From: Pseudomonadota bacterium
Lineage (GTDB): Bacteria > Pseudomonadota > Alphaproteobacteria > Azospirillales > Azospirillaceae
Direction of reading: 5' to 3'
Assembly (NCBI GenBank): GCA_023411035.1
Contig: JAEYPE010000170.1
Span: forward strand, 1 to 64,000
DNA: 64,000 nucleotides
The stretch's first letter is position 1; every line of letters begins with the position of its first letter. This document shows, in pieces, positions 28,820 through 38,710 of the stretch. The notes beneath the pieces are model-generated. The model did no database searches. It had not been told where the DNA came from and saw only the letters and a list, made by a program, of their open reading frames with translations. The position numbers were made by a program, and so were the translations under genes.

Positions 28820-30646
28820 ATGGCTCCTCCCGCTCCCATCACCGCGCTCCAGGGCGTCACCGTCACCTTCGGTGGCCGTCCGCTGTTCGAAACGATCGAC
28901 CTGTCCATCGGGCGGGGCGACAAGGCCTGTCTGGTCGGGCGGAACGGGTCCGGCAAATCCACGCTGATGAAGGTGCTGGCCGGCATGATCCAGCCGGACG
29001 GCGGGACGGTCTTCACCCAGCCGGGCGCCCGCATCGCCTATCTGCCGCAGGAACCGGACTTCACCGGCTGCGCCACCGTGCACGACTATGTGGCCGCCGG
29101 CCTGCCCGCCGACGAGAGGGACGAGGCGCACCGGGTGGACGCCGTGCTGGACCGGCTTCAGGTGCCGGGCCATCTCGACCCGAATACCCTGTCGGGCGGC
29201 GAGGCGCGGCGCGCGGCGCTGGCCCGCACGCTGGTCGGCGACCCCGACGTGATGCTGCTGGACGAGCCGACCAACCACCTCGACCTCCCCACCATCGAGT
29301 GGCTGGAGGAGGAACTGCTGGCCTATCGCGGCGGGCTGCTGCTGATCTCGCACGACCGCAGCTTCCTGAACCGGCTGGCCAAGCGCACGCTGTGGCTGGA
29401 CCGCGGCACGGTGCGCGCCACCGACCGCGGCTTCGCCGAGTTCGAGACCTGGCAGGCCGAGGTGTTCGAATCGGAGGAGATCGCCGCCCAGAAGCTGGAC
29501 CGCAAGATCGAAGGCGAGATGAAGTGGCTGCGCGAGGGCATCTCGGCCCGGCGCACCCGCAACATGGGCCGCGTGCGCGCCCTGCTCCAGCTCCGCACCG
29601 ACCGCGCCGAGCGCATCAAGGGCGGCCAGCAGGCCAAGCTCGCCGTCGCCGAGGCCGAGCGCGGCGGCCGCCTGGTCATCGAGGCGGACCATATCTCAAA
29701 GGGCTTCGACACGGCGGACGGTCGCAAGACCATCGTCAAGGACTTCTCCACCCGCATCCTGCGCGGCGACCGGGTGGGGCTGATCGGGCCGAACGGCGCC
29801 GGCAAGTCCACGCTGCTGAAGATCCTGACCGGCCAGATGGAGCCTGACAGCGGAACGATCCGGCTGGGCACCAACCTGGAGACCGCCTATTTCGACCAGC
29901 GGCGCGAAGGGCTGGACCCGGAGGACACGATCCGCAAGGTGCTGTGCCCCTTCGGCGGCGACAGCGTGATGGTCAACGGCCAGCCGCGCCATGTCGCCGG
30001 CTACATCCGTGACTTCCTGTTCGACACGCGCCAGCTCGACAGCCCGGTGAAGGCCCTGTCGGGCGGCGAGCGCAACCGGCTTCTGCTCGCCCGCCTGTTC
30101 GCGCGGCCCAGCAACATGATGATCCTCGACGAGCCGACCAACGACCTCGACATGGACACGCTGGACCTGCTGGAGGACGTGCTGGGCGACTATCAGGGCA
30201 CTCTGCTGCTGGTCAGCCACGACCGCGACTTCCTCGACCGGCTGGTCACCAGCACCATCGCGGTCGAAGGGGACGGCGTGATCGCCGAGTATCCCGGCGG
30301 CTATTCCGACTATCTGGTGCAGCGCCCGCCGCCCAAGGAGAAGACCGCCGCCCCGGCCAAGGCGAAGCCAGCCGCCCCCCCCGCCGCCGCCAAGCCGAAG
30401 GGCAAGCTGAGCTACAAGGATCAGCGGGAACTGGACGACCTGCCCGCCCGCATGGACAAGCTGACCGCCGAGGTGGCGAAGCTCGAATCGGCGCTGGCCG
30501 ACCCCGACCTGTTCGCCCGCGACGCCGCCAAGTTCCAGAAGACGTCCGATCAGTTGCAGGTGAAACAAACCGAACTGGCCGCCGCCGAGGAGCGCTGGCT
30601 GGAGTTGGAGGCCCTGCGCGAGGAGCTGGAAGGCGGACGGGGATGA
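28820..30646 (+). CDS. uup: ABC-F ATPase, Uup-type
   Basis: 608 residues with two ATP-binding cassettes and no membrane domain. Cassette 1 has GRNGSGKST, LSGGEARRAAL and LLDEPTNHLD; cassette 2 has GPNGAGKST, LSGGERNRLLL and ILDEPTNDLD. The last ~90 residues form a Lys/Ala/Pro linker followed by a coiled coil, as in Uup, which is linked to ribosome function and DNA transactions. CTATAT at 28782-28787 is a good -10 without a clear -35. Its stop overlaps the EamA transporter start as ATGA. Confidence 0.88.
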   Translation: MAPPAPITALQGVTVTFGGRPLFETIDLSIGRGDKACLVGRNGSGKSTLMKVLAGMIQPDGGTVFTQPGARIAYLPQEPDFTGCATVHDYVAAGLPADERDEAHRVDAVLDRLQVPGHLDPNTLSGGEARRAALARTLVGDPDVMLLDEPTNHLDLPTIEWLEEELLAYRGGLLLISHDRSFLNRLAKRTLWLDRGTVRATDRGFAEFETWQAEVFESEEIAAQKLDRKIEGEMKWLREGISARRTRNMGRVRALLQLRTDRAERIKGGQQAKLAVAEAERGGRLVIEADHISKGFDTADGRKTIVKDFSTRILRGDRVGLIGPNGAGKSTLLKILTGQMEPDSGTIRLGTNLETAYFDQRREGLDPEDTIRKVLCPFGGDSVMVNGQPRHVAGYIRDFLFDTRQLDSPVKALSGGERNRLLLARLFARPSNMMILDEPTNDLDMDTLDLLEDVLGDYQGTLLLVSHDRDFLDRLVTSTIAVEGDGVIAEYPGGYSDYLVQRPPPKEKTAAPAKAKPAAPPAAAKPKGKLSYKDQRELDDLPARMDKLTAEVAKLESALADPDLFARDAAKFQKTSDQLQVKQTELAAAEERWLELEALREELEGGRG

Positions 30647-31521
30647 GTCTGCGGGATTCGCTGCTGGCGCTCCTGGTCATGGCGATCTGGGGCCTGAACT
30701 TCGTCGTCGCCAAATGGGGGCTGGCGGAGTTCCCGCCCCTCTTCATCATGGGGCTGCGCTTCATCGCGGTGGCGGCGCTGATTCTGCCCTTCAAGCGAAT
30801 CCCCTGGCGCGCGGTGCGGCCGATCGCGCTGCTGTCGGTGACTTTGGGTTCCGTGCATTTCCCGCTGATGTTCATCGGGCTGAACGGGATCGACGCGGCC
30901 ACCGCCTCGCTGGCCGCGCAGGCGCAGGTGCCCTTCTCCTCCCTGCTGGCCGCGCTGATCTTCAAGGACACACTGGGCTGGAGCCGCGCCACCGGCATGG
31001 CCGCCGCCTTCGCCGGCGTCATGGTCATCGCGGGGGAGCCGCGGCTGTCCGGGTCGCTGGTGCCGCTGTTCATGATCCTGGGCGCCAGCTTCGCCTTCGC
31101 CGTCGCCAGCATCCAGATGAAGATGATCGTCGGGGTGGATGGATTCGCGCTGAACGGCTGGATGGCTCTGTTCGCCGCACCGCAACTGCTGCTGCTCTCC
31201 TTCCTGTTCGAGGAGGGGCAGATGGCGGCGCTGTCCAACGCCACCCTGTGGGGTTGGGGGTCCATCGCCTACATGGCGGTGGGGGTGACCATCGGCGCCT
31301 ATGGGATGTGGTACCCGCTGCTGCGGAAATACTCGGTCAACCAGACCATGCCCTATCTGCTGACCGTGCCCGTCTTCGGCGTGGCGGCGGGCGTCCTGCT
31401 GATGGGCGATCCCTTCACGCCGCGTCTGGTGCTGGGCGGTCTGTTGACCGTGGGCGGCGTGGCCGTCATCGTGAAGCGCCGTCCGGCGACGGTGGCGGCG
31501 AAGGTCACGAATCCCACCTGA
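30643..31521 (+). CDS. EamA/DMT-family exporter
   Basis: 292 residues, about ten hydrophobic helices in two EamA repeats. The opening LLALLVMAIWGLNFVVAKWGL is typical of the family. It probably exports a small metabolite such as an amino acid or its analogue (family knowledge; substrate unknown). It is translationally coupled to uup by an ATGA overlap; the amidase gene follows after 10 bases, so the three genes may be co-transcribed. Confidence 0.88.
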   Translation: MSLRDSLLALLVMAIWGLNFVVAKWGLAEFPPLFIMGLRFIAVAALILPFKRIPWRAVRPIALLSVTLGSVHFPLMFIGLNGIDAATASLAAQAQVPFSSLLAALIFKDTLGWSRATGMAAAFAGVMVIAGEPRLSGSLVPLFMILGASFAFAVASIQMKMIVGVDGFALNGWMALFAAPQLLLLSFLFEEGQMAALSNATLWGWGSIAYMAVGVTIGAYGMWYPLLRKYSVNQTMPYLLTVPVFGVAAGVLLMGDPFTPRLVLGGLLTVGGVAVIVKRRPATVAAKVTNPT

Positions 31522-31531
31522 GGGAGCCGGA

Positions 31532-32230
31532 ATGACGCGCACGGGCACCGGATGCATCGACCGCTCCTCCCCCAACCACGGCCCGCGGCCCGAGGGGGCG
31601 CGGGTGGAGCTGCTGATCCTCCACTACACGGGCATGCCCACGGCGGAGTCGGCGCTGGAGCGGCTGTGCGACCCCGCCGCCCAGGTCAGCGCCCACTACA
31701 CGGTGGACGAGGACGGCACCGTCTACGCCCATGTGCCGGAGGACCGGCGCGCCTGGCACGCCGGCCTGTCGTCCTGGCGGGGGCGGGGCGACGTGAACAG
31801 CCGCTCCATCGGAATAGAGATCGTCAATCCGGGGCACGAGTTCGGCTACCGTCCCTTCCCCGCCGTCCAGATGGCCGCGGTGGCGGATCTCTGCCTGGAC
31901 GTCATGGGCCGGCATGGGATCGCCCCCGCCGACGTGCTCGGCCACAGCGACATCGCCCCCGCCCGCAAGGAGGACCCCGGCGAGCTGTTCGACTGGTCCG
32001 GACTGGCCGCGCGGGGAATCGGCCTGTGGCCCCGTCCCACCGCGGCGGACGACTCGGCCGATTCCGCCGAGGATGCGGCGGCGCTTTTGGGACGCTATGG
32101 GTACGACCCCACCGAATCGCGGGCGCTGCTGTCCTTCCAGCGCCATTTCCACCCCGAACGCCTGACCGGCGAGGCCGACCCGGAGACGCTGCGCCGCCTG
32201 CGCGCCCTGCTGCGGATGACCGGGCGCTGA
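31532..32230 (+). CDS. N-acetylmuramoyl-L-alanine amidase (AmpD/AmiD-like)
   Basis: 232 residues. Amidase_2 zinc fold: LLILHYTGM (zinc His), VSAHYTVDEDG, the SIGIEIVNPG strand with the catalytic Glu, and GHSDIAPARKEDPGELFDW (second zinc His and Asp). Residues ~180-230 form a peptidoglycan-binding-like helical domain (YGYDPTESRALLSFQRHF). There is no signal peptide, so a cytoplasmic role in recycling anhydro-muropeptides is likely, as for AmpD. The C-terminal binding domain is more typical of AmiD, so the exact role is uncertain. Confidence 0.85.
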   Translation: MTRTGTGCIDRSSPNHGPRPEGARVELLILHYTGMPTAESALERLCDPAAQVSAHYTVDEDGTVYAHVPEDRRAWHAGLSSWRGRGDVNSRSIGIEIVNPGHEFGYRPFPAVQMAAVADLCLDVMGRHGIAPADVLGHSDIAPARKEDPGELFDWSGLAARGIGLWPRPTAADDSADSAEDAAALLGRYGYDPTESRALLSFQRHFHPERLTGEADPETLRRLRALLRMTGR

Positions 32231-32288
32231 AGGGCAAGCAAGCCGCCAACGCCATTGCGAATCGGGCGGCAACCCTATAAACAGTGCC

Positions 32289-32708
<420 letters not shown>

Positions 32709-32710
32709 TT

Positions 32711-33103
32711 ATCCCCACCACTTTCGAATCGCCGCCCTACCCCTTTGCCGCAGCCGCGGCATGGGACGGCGCCCCACTGCCCCAGGATTTCCCCAGCTTC
32801 ATCCACAGCCGGTGGATAACTGTGGGGCAAGTTCCCATGCCGTCCCATGGCATATCTCGCTAGGCTAACCCCGCAGGCTATACCATTCGTAGGGTTCGAT
32901 TCGACCTTATGGAAAGCCGTATGATGGTAAGCATTCGCGGAATTCATGGAACATCCTGCGAACTCTGCCGGACAATGGCTCGTTTTCCCTCATCGATGCG
33001 CCGATGTACTGCCGATTCTCGCCGATTCCGTTCACCTATTTGCACGGTGGCAACACATCAGGCGAAAAGTCTTGACAGCACCATCTGAATACTAGCGGGG
33101 GCG
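32711..33103. promoter_or_regulatory. Long intergenic region upstream of the dcw promoter
   Basis: No gene is seen. It holds an inverted pair of DnaA-box-like 9-mers (TCATCCACA at 32799-32807 and the complement of TTATCCACC at 32811-32819). It also holds an 11-bp inverted repeat CATGGGACGGC/GCCGTCCCATG (32760-32770, 32839-32849) and four GANTC sites (32726, 32898, 33014, 33024). These suggest cell-cycle-linked control, but none is proven. Confidence 0.35.
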
Positions 33104-33143
33104 TTGACGCCCACCCTGACCCATGCTATCCCATGAAAGCCCA
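33104..33143 (+). promoter_or_regulatory. dcw promoter overlapped by putative MraZ operator
   Basis: TTGACG (33104-33109), 17 bases, TATCCC (33127-33132). Four NCCCA pentamers (TGGGN on the other strand) begin at 33109, 33119, 33129 and 33139, separated by exactly 5 bases. MraZ of E. coli binds TGGGN repeats with 5-base spacers. The boxes cover the -10 and start region, fitting autorepression by mraZ, the first gene of the operon. A second upstream TTGACA lies at 33072. Confidence 0.6.
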
Positions 33144-33264
33144 GTTTGGAGGGGGAGCTACCCAATCAAGGTAGCCAGGCGGGGCGCGTTCAGCGGAAAG
33201 AGCGGATAGGGGCCTCGCGACGGCGTGGCCCCGCAACGGGATAAGGGGGGCGTTCGTCGGGCCG

Positions 33265-33762
33265 ATGGCCATTTTCCTGTCCACATACGTCAACAAAGTT
33301 GACAGGAAAGGCCGCTGCTCCATCCCGGCGCAGTTCCGGCAGTCGCTTGCCAAAACGTCGGCTCCCGGCACCGTCTATCTCTGGCCCTCGCTGAACCATC
33401 AGGCGCTGGAAGGCGCCGATCAGGACTATCTCGACGTACTCTCCGAAAGCCTGGAATCCCCCGATCTGGATTCGGACGAGCGCGACATGATCGAGACCTT
33501 CATCTTCGGCAAGCTGATCCCCGTCTCGCTGGACACCGAAGGCCGGATCGTCCTGCCCAAGGAACTGGCGGAGTTCGCCGGAATCGGCGAGGAAGCCGCC
33601 TTCATCGGCCGCCGCAAGACCTTCCAGATCTGGGAGCCCGGCGCCCTGAAGGCCCATGAACAGACGCTGCGCGACCAGGTCGTGCGCAAGGACATTTCGC
33701 TGAGCCAGATCGTCGCCAAGGCATCCCGCGCCGCCGCCGGCCGGGCAGGGGAGGGCGCATGA
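33265..33762 (+). CDS. mraZ: MraZ, DNA-binding regulator of the dcw operon
   Basis: 165 residues. Two tandem SpoVT/AbrB-like MraZ domains, with [16 protein letters not shown] and [15 protein letters not shown]. The protein assembles into ring-like multimers and represses its own operon (established in E. coli). It heads a cluster of 18 co-directional genes. The 5' UTR of ~120 bases includes a small hairpin GCTACC/GGTAGC (33157-33175). Its stop overlaps the rsmH start as ATGA. It is slightly longer than E. coli MraZ (152), due to a polar C-terminal tail. Confidence 0.95.
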   Translation: MAIFLSTYVNKVDRKGRCSIPAQFRQSLAKTSAPGTVYLWPSLNHQALEGADQDYLDVLSESLESPDLDSDERDMIETFIFGKLIPVSLDTEGRIVLPKELAEFAGIGEEAAFIGRRKTFQIWEPGALKAHEQTLRDQVVRKDISLSQIVAKASRAAAGRAGEGA

Positions 33763-34751
33763 TCACCCCCGCCCCCGCCTCCCCGGCATCCCCCCATATT
33801 TCCGTCCTGCTGAACGAGGTCGTCGACGCGCTCTCCCCGCGCGACGGCGGCGTCTATGTGGACGGCACCTTCGGGGCCGGCGGCTATGCCCGCGCGATTC
33901 TCGACCGGGCCGACTGCCGGGTCTGGGGAATCGACCGCGACCCGGAGGCCATCGAGCGTGGCCGCAAGCTCGCCCTCGCCTATCCGGGCCGGCTGGAGAT
34001 CGTCGAAGGCCGATTCGGCGACATGGACCGTCTGCTGGCCGAACACGGCGTCGAATCGGTGGACGGCGTGGCGCTGGACATCGGCGTCTCCTCCCCGCAG
34101 ATCGACGAGCCGGAGCGCGGCTTCTCCTTCCGATTCGACGGTCCGCTCGACATGCGCATGGGACGGGATGGGCCGACCGCCGCCGACGTGGTGAACACCG
34201 CCACGCAAGCCGAGCTGGCCGACATCATCTTCCATTACGGCGAGGAGCGCATGGCCCGCCGGGTGGCCCGCGCCATCGTCGCCGCGCGTCTGGACGCCCC
34301 CTTCACCCGCACCAAGCAGCTGGCCGACGTGGTGCGGTCGGTGGTGCCGAAAGGGAAGGGCGACGCCATCGACCCGGCGACCCGCACCTTCCAGGCGCTG
34401 CGCATCCATGTGAACGACGAGCTGGGCGAGCTGCGCCGCGGCCTTGCCGCCGCCGAGTCGCTGCTGAAGCCCGGCGGGCGCCTCGCCGTCGTCTCCTTCC
34501 ATTCGCTGGAGGACCGGGATGTGAAGACGTTCCTGAAGGAACGCTCCTCGCCCCCGCCCTCCCCGTCCCGACACGCGCCGAGCCTTGCGGTGAACGCGCG
34601 GTCTCCGTCCTTCCGGCTCCTGTCGCGCAAGCCCATCGTGCCGACGGAATCGGAAGCCCACAGCAACCCCCGCGCGCGCTCCGCCCGGCTGCGCGCGGCA
34701 GAACGCACGGCGGCGCCGGCCTACCCGGCGCCCGGCAAGGAGGCGGCATGA
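33759..34751 (+). CDS. rsmH: 16S rRNA (cytosine(1402)-N4)-methyltransferase
   Basis: 330 residues. AdoMet-binding [14 protein letters not shown], then the [12 protein letters not shown] acid loop; the catalytic region has [28 protein letters not shown], and the end has [13 protein letters not shown]. It adds N4-methyl to C1402 in the decoding centre. It overlaps mraZ upstream and ftsL downstream by four bases each. The C-terminal ~60 residues, rich in Ser/Pro/Arg, are longer than usual. Confidence 0.95.
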   Translation: MITPAPASPASPHISVLLNEVVDALSPRDGGVYVDGTFGAGGYARAILDRADCRVWGIDRDPEAIERGRKLALAYPGRLEIVEGRFGDMDRLLAEHGVESVDGVALDIGVSSPQIDEPERGFSFRFDGPLDMRMGRDGPTAADVVNTATQAELADIIFHYGEERMARRVARAIVAARLDAPFTRTKQLADVVRSVVPKGKGDAIDPATRTFQALRIHVNDELGELRRGLAAAESLLKPGGRLAVVSFHSLEDRDVKTFLKERSSPPPSPSRHAPSLAVNARSPSFRLLSRKPIVPTESEAHSNPRARSARLRAAERTAAPAYPAPGKEAA

Positions 34752-35473
34752 AGTACAAATCCGCGCTTTTCTGGGGCGGTCTGATCGCCGCCGCCGGCTT
34801 CGTCCTGTTCGAGACCAGCTATGAGGTGCAGGAGCTGGAAGAGAAGCTGGGCGCGCTCAACCGCAAGATCATGGTGGAGCAGGAGGCCATCCAGGTCCTG
34901 AAGGCCGAATGGAGCTTCCTGAACGACCCGACCCGCCTGGAGAATCTGTCGCGCGAGCATCTGGCGCTCCAGCCGACCGAGGCGCGCCAGTTCGTGGCGA
35001 TGAGCGTCGTCCCGATGCGCCCGCCTCCCTCCGTGGCGCCGGAAGAGGCTCCGGCCCCGCTGCCGCCGATGGTCCGCAACCAGACTCCGGGCACGGCGCC
35101 GAGCGTGGCGACGGCCTCCACCGGGGACAGCGCCGTGGGCGGCGGCGCCATCGTTCGGGCGGGCGTGATTCCGGCCTCGGTTACGCCGGTGAAGCCGACT
35201 CCGGCCAAGCCCTCGGCCACCCCATCGGCCGTCGCGCCCGCCTCGGCCAAGGCCCCGCCCCTGCCCGCCGCCAAGTCCGCCCCGGCTCCGGTGGTGACCA
35301 ACAAGCCGACGGAGGTCGCGGCCAAGCCGCCGGTCACCTCCAGGACGCTGGCTCCGCCGCCCGCCCCCCGCCCGCAGCAGGCGCAGCAGGCCACCTTCCA
35401 GGCCGCCCCGCCCCTGCCGCAGGCCCATGACAGCATCGGCGTCCTGGTCGCCCGTCTCGGAGCCAACCGATGA
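34748..35473 (+). CDS. ftsL: FtsL-like division protein with long Pro/Ala tail
   Basis: 241 residues. Identified by position between rsmH and ftsI and by architecture: residues ~5-22 form a single membrane helix, residues ~24-75 a periplasmic coiled coil ([31 protein letters not shown]) ending in [17 protein letters not shown], the FtsL hallmark. Residues ~95-225 are a low-complexity Pro/Ala/Lys/Val tail that ordinary FtsL (about 100-150 residues) lacks. FtsL joins FtsB and FtsQ to activate FtsWI. A GGAGG ribosome site is inside rsmH; both junctions are ATGA overlaps. Confidence 0.85.
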   Translation: MKYKSALFWGGLIAAAGFVLFETSYEVQELEEKLGALNRKIMVEQEAIQVLKAEWSFLNDPTRLENLSREHLALQPTEARQFVAMSVVPMRPPPSVAPEEAPAPLPPMVRNQTPGTAPSVATASTGDSAVGGGAIVRAGVIPASVTPVKPTPAKPSATPSAVAPASAKAPPLPAAKSAPAPVVTNKPTEVAAKPPVTSRTLAPPPAPRPQQAQQATFQAAPPLPQAHDSIGVLVARLGANR

Positions 35474-37275
35474 ACGTTCCGCCGCCCGGCATCGATCCCG
35501 CGCACGGCGCCTATGGCGTTCCGCCCCCGGCTTCCAAGCCGCGGACGTCGCTGTCGGTCGCGCTGGAGCAGGGCCGGAACCGGCTGATGGTGACCGCGGC
35601 CATGGTCGCCGTGGTCTTTACCGCCATCGGCGTGAAGCTGGTGGACGCGACCCTGTTCAACCACGCGTCGGAGCCGCGCCCGCGCATGGCCGCGGAGGTG
35701 GACGCCCCGCCGGTCAACCGCGCCGACATCGTGGACCGCAACGGCAACCTGCTGGCGACCTCGCTCGCCACGCAGTCGCTCTACGCCGACCCGAAGCTGA
35801 TCAGCCGTCCGGACGAGGTGGCGCGCAAGCTGACCACCGTCCTGCCGGAGTTGGACTACAAGGATCTGCTGACCAAGCTCACCGGCGACAAGCGGTTCGT
35901 CTGGATCAAGCGCAACCTGACGCCCAAGCAGCAGGCGGCGGTGTTCCGGCTGGGCCTGCCCGGCGTCTATTTCGAGCGGGAGGAGCGCCGCTTCTACCCG
36001 GCCTCCAACCTGACCTCCCATCTGGTCGGATTCACCGGCGTGGACAACAACGGCCTCGCCGGGGTGGAGCAGCAGTTCAACAAGCGCCTGACCGCCGACC
36101 CGAAGCCGTTGCAGCTTTCGATCGACCTGCGCCTTCAGCACATCATGCGGAAGGAATTGCAGGCGACGATCGAGGAGTTCAGCGCGATCGGCGCCACTGG
36201 CATCGTCTACGACGTGCGCAACGGCGAGGTCCTGTCGATGATCTCGTTGCCCGACTTCGATCCGCACAACCCTACGGGATTGGACCCGGACACGCTGTTC
36301 AACCGGGCGACGCTCGGCGTGTACGAGATGGGCTCCACCTTCAAGATCTTCAACACGGCGATGTCGCTGGATTCGGGCAAGATCCGCGTGTCCGACACCT
36401 TCGACACCATCAACAACATCCAGGTCGGCCGCTTCACGATCCGCGAATACCATCCCTTCCGTCACAACCTGACCGTGGCGGAGGTGTTCCAGGAATCGTC
36501 CAACCTCGGCTCGGTGCGCATGGCGATGTCGCTCGGCGTGCAGCACCAGAAGTCCTTCATGACCAAGCTGGGCTTCACCCGCCCGACCGCGCTGGAACTG
36601 CCGGAGAACGGCTGGCCGCTGGTGCCGAACCCGTGGCGGGAGGTCAACGCCATGACCATCTCCTTCGGCCACGGCATCTCGGTCAGCCCGATGCACTCGG
36701 TGAACGCCGCCGCCGCGATCATCAACGGCGGCGTGCTGCACCCCCCGACCCTGCTGAAGCGCGACCCCGCGGCGGAGATTCCGGGCGAACAGGTCATCAG
36801 CCCGAAGACCTCGGCCATGATGCGCCGGCTGTTCCGCTTCGTGGTCACCGACGGCACGGCCAAGGCCGCCAACGCCAAGGGCTACGTCGTCGGCGGCAAG
36901 ACCGGCACGGCGGAAAAGCAGAAAGGCCGGCATTACGCCAAGAACTCCCGCATGTCGTCGTTCCTCGGGGCGTTCCCGATGCACGACCCGCGCTACATCG
37001 TCTATGTGCTGGTGGACGAGCCGAAGGGCACCAAGAAGACCTACGGATTCGCCACCGGCGGCTGGGTCGCCGCCCCGGCGGTGGGCCGCATCGTGAAGCA
37101 GATCGGCCCGCTGCTGGGCGTCCAGCCGGTGGACGAGACCGCCCCCGACGTCATCAACGCCACCTTCATCAATGCCCTCGGCCAGACCGTCCCGCCCGCC
37201 CCATCGCCCCTGCCCGCCCAACCGAAAGGCAGCACCGTTGCTTCTGTCCCACCTGCTGGCAACAAGCCGCGCTGA
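35470..37275 (+). CDS. ftsI: Septal penicillin-binding protein 3 (FtsI), transpeptidase
   Basis: 601 residues. One N-terminal membrane helix (residues ~38-58), a PBP dimerisation domain (NRADIVDRNGNLLATSLAT), then the transpeptidase domain with all three active-site motifs: STFK (in MGSTFKIFN), SSN (FQESSNLGS) and KTG (VGGKTGTAEK). It cross-links septal peptidoglycan with FtsW. The 80-residue C-terminal extension is Pro-rich. The next gene, murE, starts inside its 3' end. Confidence 0.94.
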   Translation: MNVPPPGIDPAHGAYGVPPPASKPRTSLSVALEQGRNRLMVTAAMVAVVFTAIGVKLVDATLFNHASEPRPRMAAEVDAPPVNRADIVDRNGNLLATSLATQSLYADPKLISRPDEVARKLTTVLPELDYKDLLTKLTGDKRFVWIKRNLTPKQQAAVFRLGLPGVYFEREERRFYPASNLTSHLVGFTGVDNNGLAGVEQQFNKRLTADPKPLQLSIDLRLQHIMRKELQATIEEFSAIGATGIVYDVRNGEVLSMISLPDFDPHNPTGLDPDTLFNRATLGVYEMGSTFKIFNTAMSLDSGKIRVSDTFDTINNIQVGRFTIREYHPFRHNLTVAEVFQESSNLGSVRMAMSLGVQHQKSFMTKLGFTRPTALELPENGWPLVPNPWREVNAMTISFGHGISVSPMHSVNAAAAIINGGVLHPPTLLKRDPAAEIPGEQVISPKTSAMMRRLFRFVVTDGTAKAANAKGYVVGGKTGTAEKQKGRHYAKNSRMSSFLGAFPMHDPRYIVYVLVDEPKGTKKTYGFATGGWVAAPAVGRIVKQIGPLLGVQPVDETAPDVINATFINALGQTVPPAPSPLPAQPKGSTVASVPPAGNKPR

Positions 37276-38710
37276 CGCGGCCTCCTCCGCCATCGAGGGG
37301 CCCGCCGTCGAGGTGACCGGGCTGACCGCGGACAGCCGCGCGGTCAGGCCCGGTTTCGTCTTTGCGGCCCTGCCCGGCGCGAAGACGGACGGGCGCGCCT
37401 TCATCCCCGACGCGCTGGCCCGCGGCGCCGTCGCGGTGGTGGCGCCCAAGGGAACCGCCCTGCCCGCCGGCAGCGCCGCCGCGCTGATCGAGGACGACCA
37501 GCCGCGCCTGCTGTTCGCGCGTCTGGCCGCGGCCTTCCACGGGCGGCAGCCGGACACGGTGGTGGCCGTGACGGGCACCAACGGCAAGACATCCACCGTC
37601 CAGTTCGCCCGCCAGATGTGGGACCTGATGGGTCTGAAGGCGGCCAGCATGGGCACGCTGGGGCTGATCGGGCCGGGGCTGGACGAATATGGCGGGATGA
37701 CCACCCCCGACCCGGTGTCGCTGCACCGCGACCTTGCCGCCGTGAAGGACAAGGGGATCGAGCATCTGGCGATGGAGGCGTCCAGCCACGGGCTGGAGCA
37801 GTTCCGGCTGGACGGCGTGGTTCTGAAGGCCGCGGGCTTCACCAACCTGACCCGCGACCATCTCGACTATCACGGCACCATGGAGGCCTATCTCCAGGCC
37901 AAGGCGATGCTGTTCGGGCGGGTGTTGCCGGAAGGCGGCACCGCCGTGCTGAACGCCGACAGCGGCACCTTCGCCGAACTTTCCGGGATTTGTTCACAAC
38001 GCGGTCACCGCGTCTTCGGCTACGGTCTGGCCGGTCGCGAGATTCGGGTGAACGGGATCGAACCGCTGGCGCACGGCCAGCGGCTCGACCTGACCGTCCT
38101 GGGCCGCGATCTCACCGTGGACCTGCCGCTGGCGGGCCGCTTCCAGGCATGGAACGTGCTGTGCGCGCTCGGTCTGGTGATCGGCTCGGGCGCGGACCGT
38201 GACGAGGCCCTGGACACCCTGACGCGCCTGGACGGCGTGCCGGGGCGCCTGCAGCACGTCGCCACGCACCCCTGCGGGGCGGCGGTCTACGTCGATTTCG
38301 CCCACACGCCCGACGCGCTGGAAACGGTGCTGCTGGCGCTGAAGCAGCACGCCCGGAACCGCCTGATCGCGGTGTTCGGGTGCGGCGGCGACCGCGACCG
38401 CGGGAAGCGGCCGGTGATGGGGGAGCTTGCCGGCCGTCTGGCCGACCGCGCCATCGTCACCGACGACAACCCGCGCACCGAGGTGCCGGCGGCCATCCGC
38501 AAGGAGGTCCTGGCGGGCCATCCGGCCCTGGAGGAGATCGGCGACCGGCGCGAGGCCATCCGCGCCGCCGTCCGCAGCCTTCGGCCCGGTGACGTCCTGG
38601 TCATCGCCGGCAAGGGACATGAGCATGGTCAGATCGTCGGGACGGAGGTTCTGCCCTTCGACGACGCGACCGAGGCGAGGGCCGCCGTGGCGGAGGTTGG
38701 AGCAGCATGA
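37238..38710 (+). CDS. murE: UDP-MurNAc-tripeptide synthetase, meso-DAP-adding
   Basis: 490 residues. ATP-dependent ligase adding meso-diaminopimelate. ATP motif TGTNGKTS; the DNPR motif (VTDDNPRTE) selects meso-DAP rather than lysine. The start is placed at TTG 37238, in line with family length and with GAAAGG 8 bases before; this makes it overlap ftsI by 38 bases. An ATG at 37172 would add 22 basic/Pro residues with no family match. Its stop overlaps murF as ATGA. Confidence 0.92.
   Translation: MLLSHLLATSRADAASSAIEGPAVEVTGLTADSRAVRPGFVFAALPGAKTDGRAFIPDALARGAVAVVAPKGTALPAGSAAALIEDDQPRLLFARLAAAFHGRQPDTVVAVTGTNGKTSTVQFARQMWDLMGLKAASMGTLGLIGPGLDEYGGMTTPDPVSLHRDLAAVKDKGIEHLAMEASSHGLEQFRLDGVVLKAAGFTNLTRDHLDYHGTMEAYLQAKAMLFGRVLPEGGTAVLNADSGTFAELSGICSQRGHRVFGYGLAGREIRVNGIEPLAHGQRLDLTVLGRDLTVDLPLAGRFQAWNVLCALGLVIGSGADRDEALDTLTRLDGVPGRLQHVATHPCGAAVYVDFAHTPDALETVLLALKQHARNRLIAVFGCGGDRDRGKRPVMGELAGRLADRAIVTDDNPRTEVPAAIRKEVLAGHPALEEIGDRREAIRAAVRSLRPGDVLVIAGKGHEHGQIVGTEVLPFDDATEARAAVAEVGAA

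Noticed and set aside
34819..37845. Open frame of 1008 codons on the - strand across ftsL, ftsI and murE
   Set aside because: Antisense shadow; no recognisable motif and no ribosome site.
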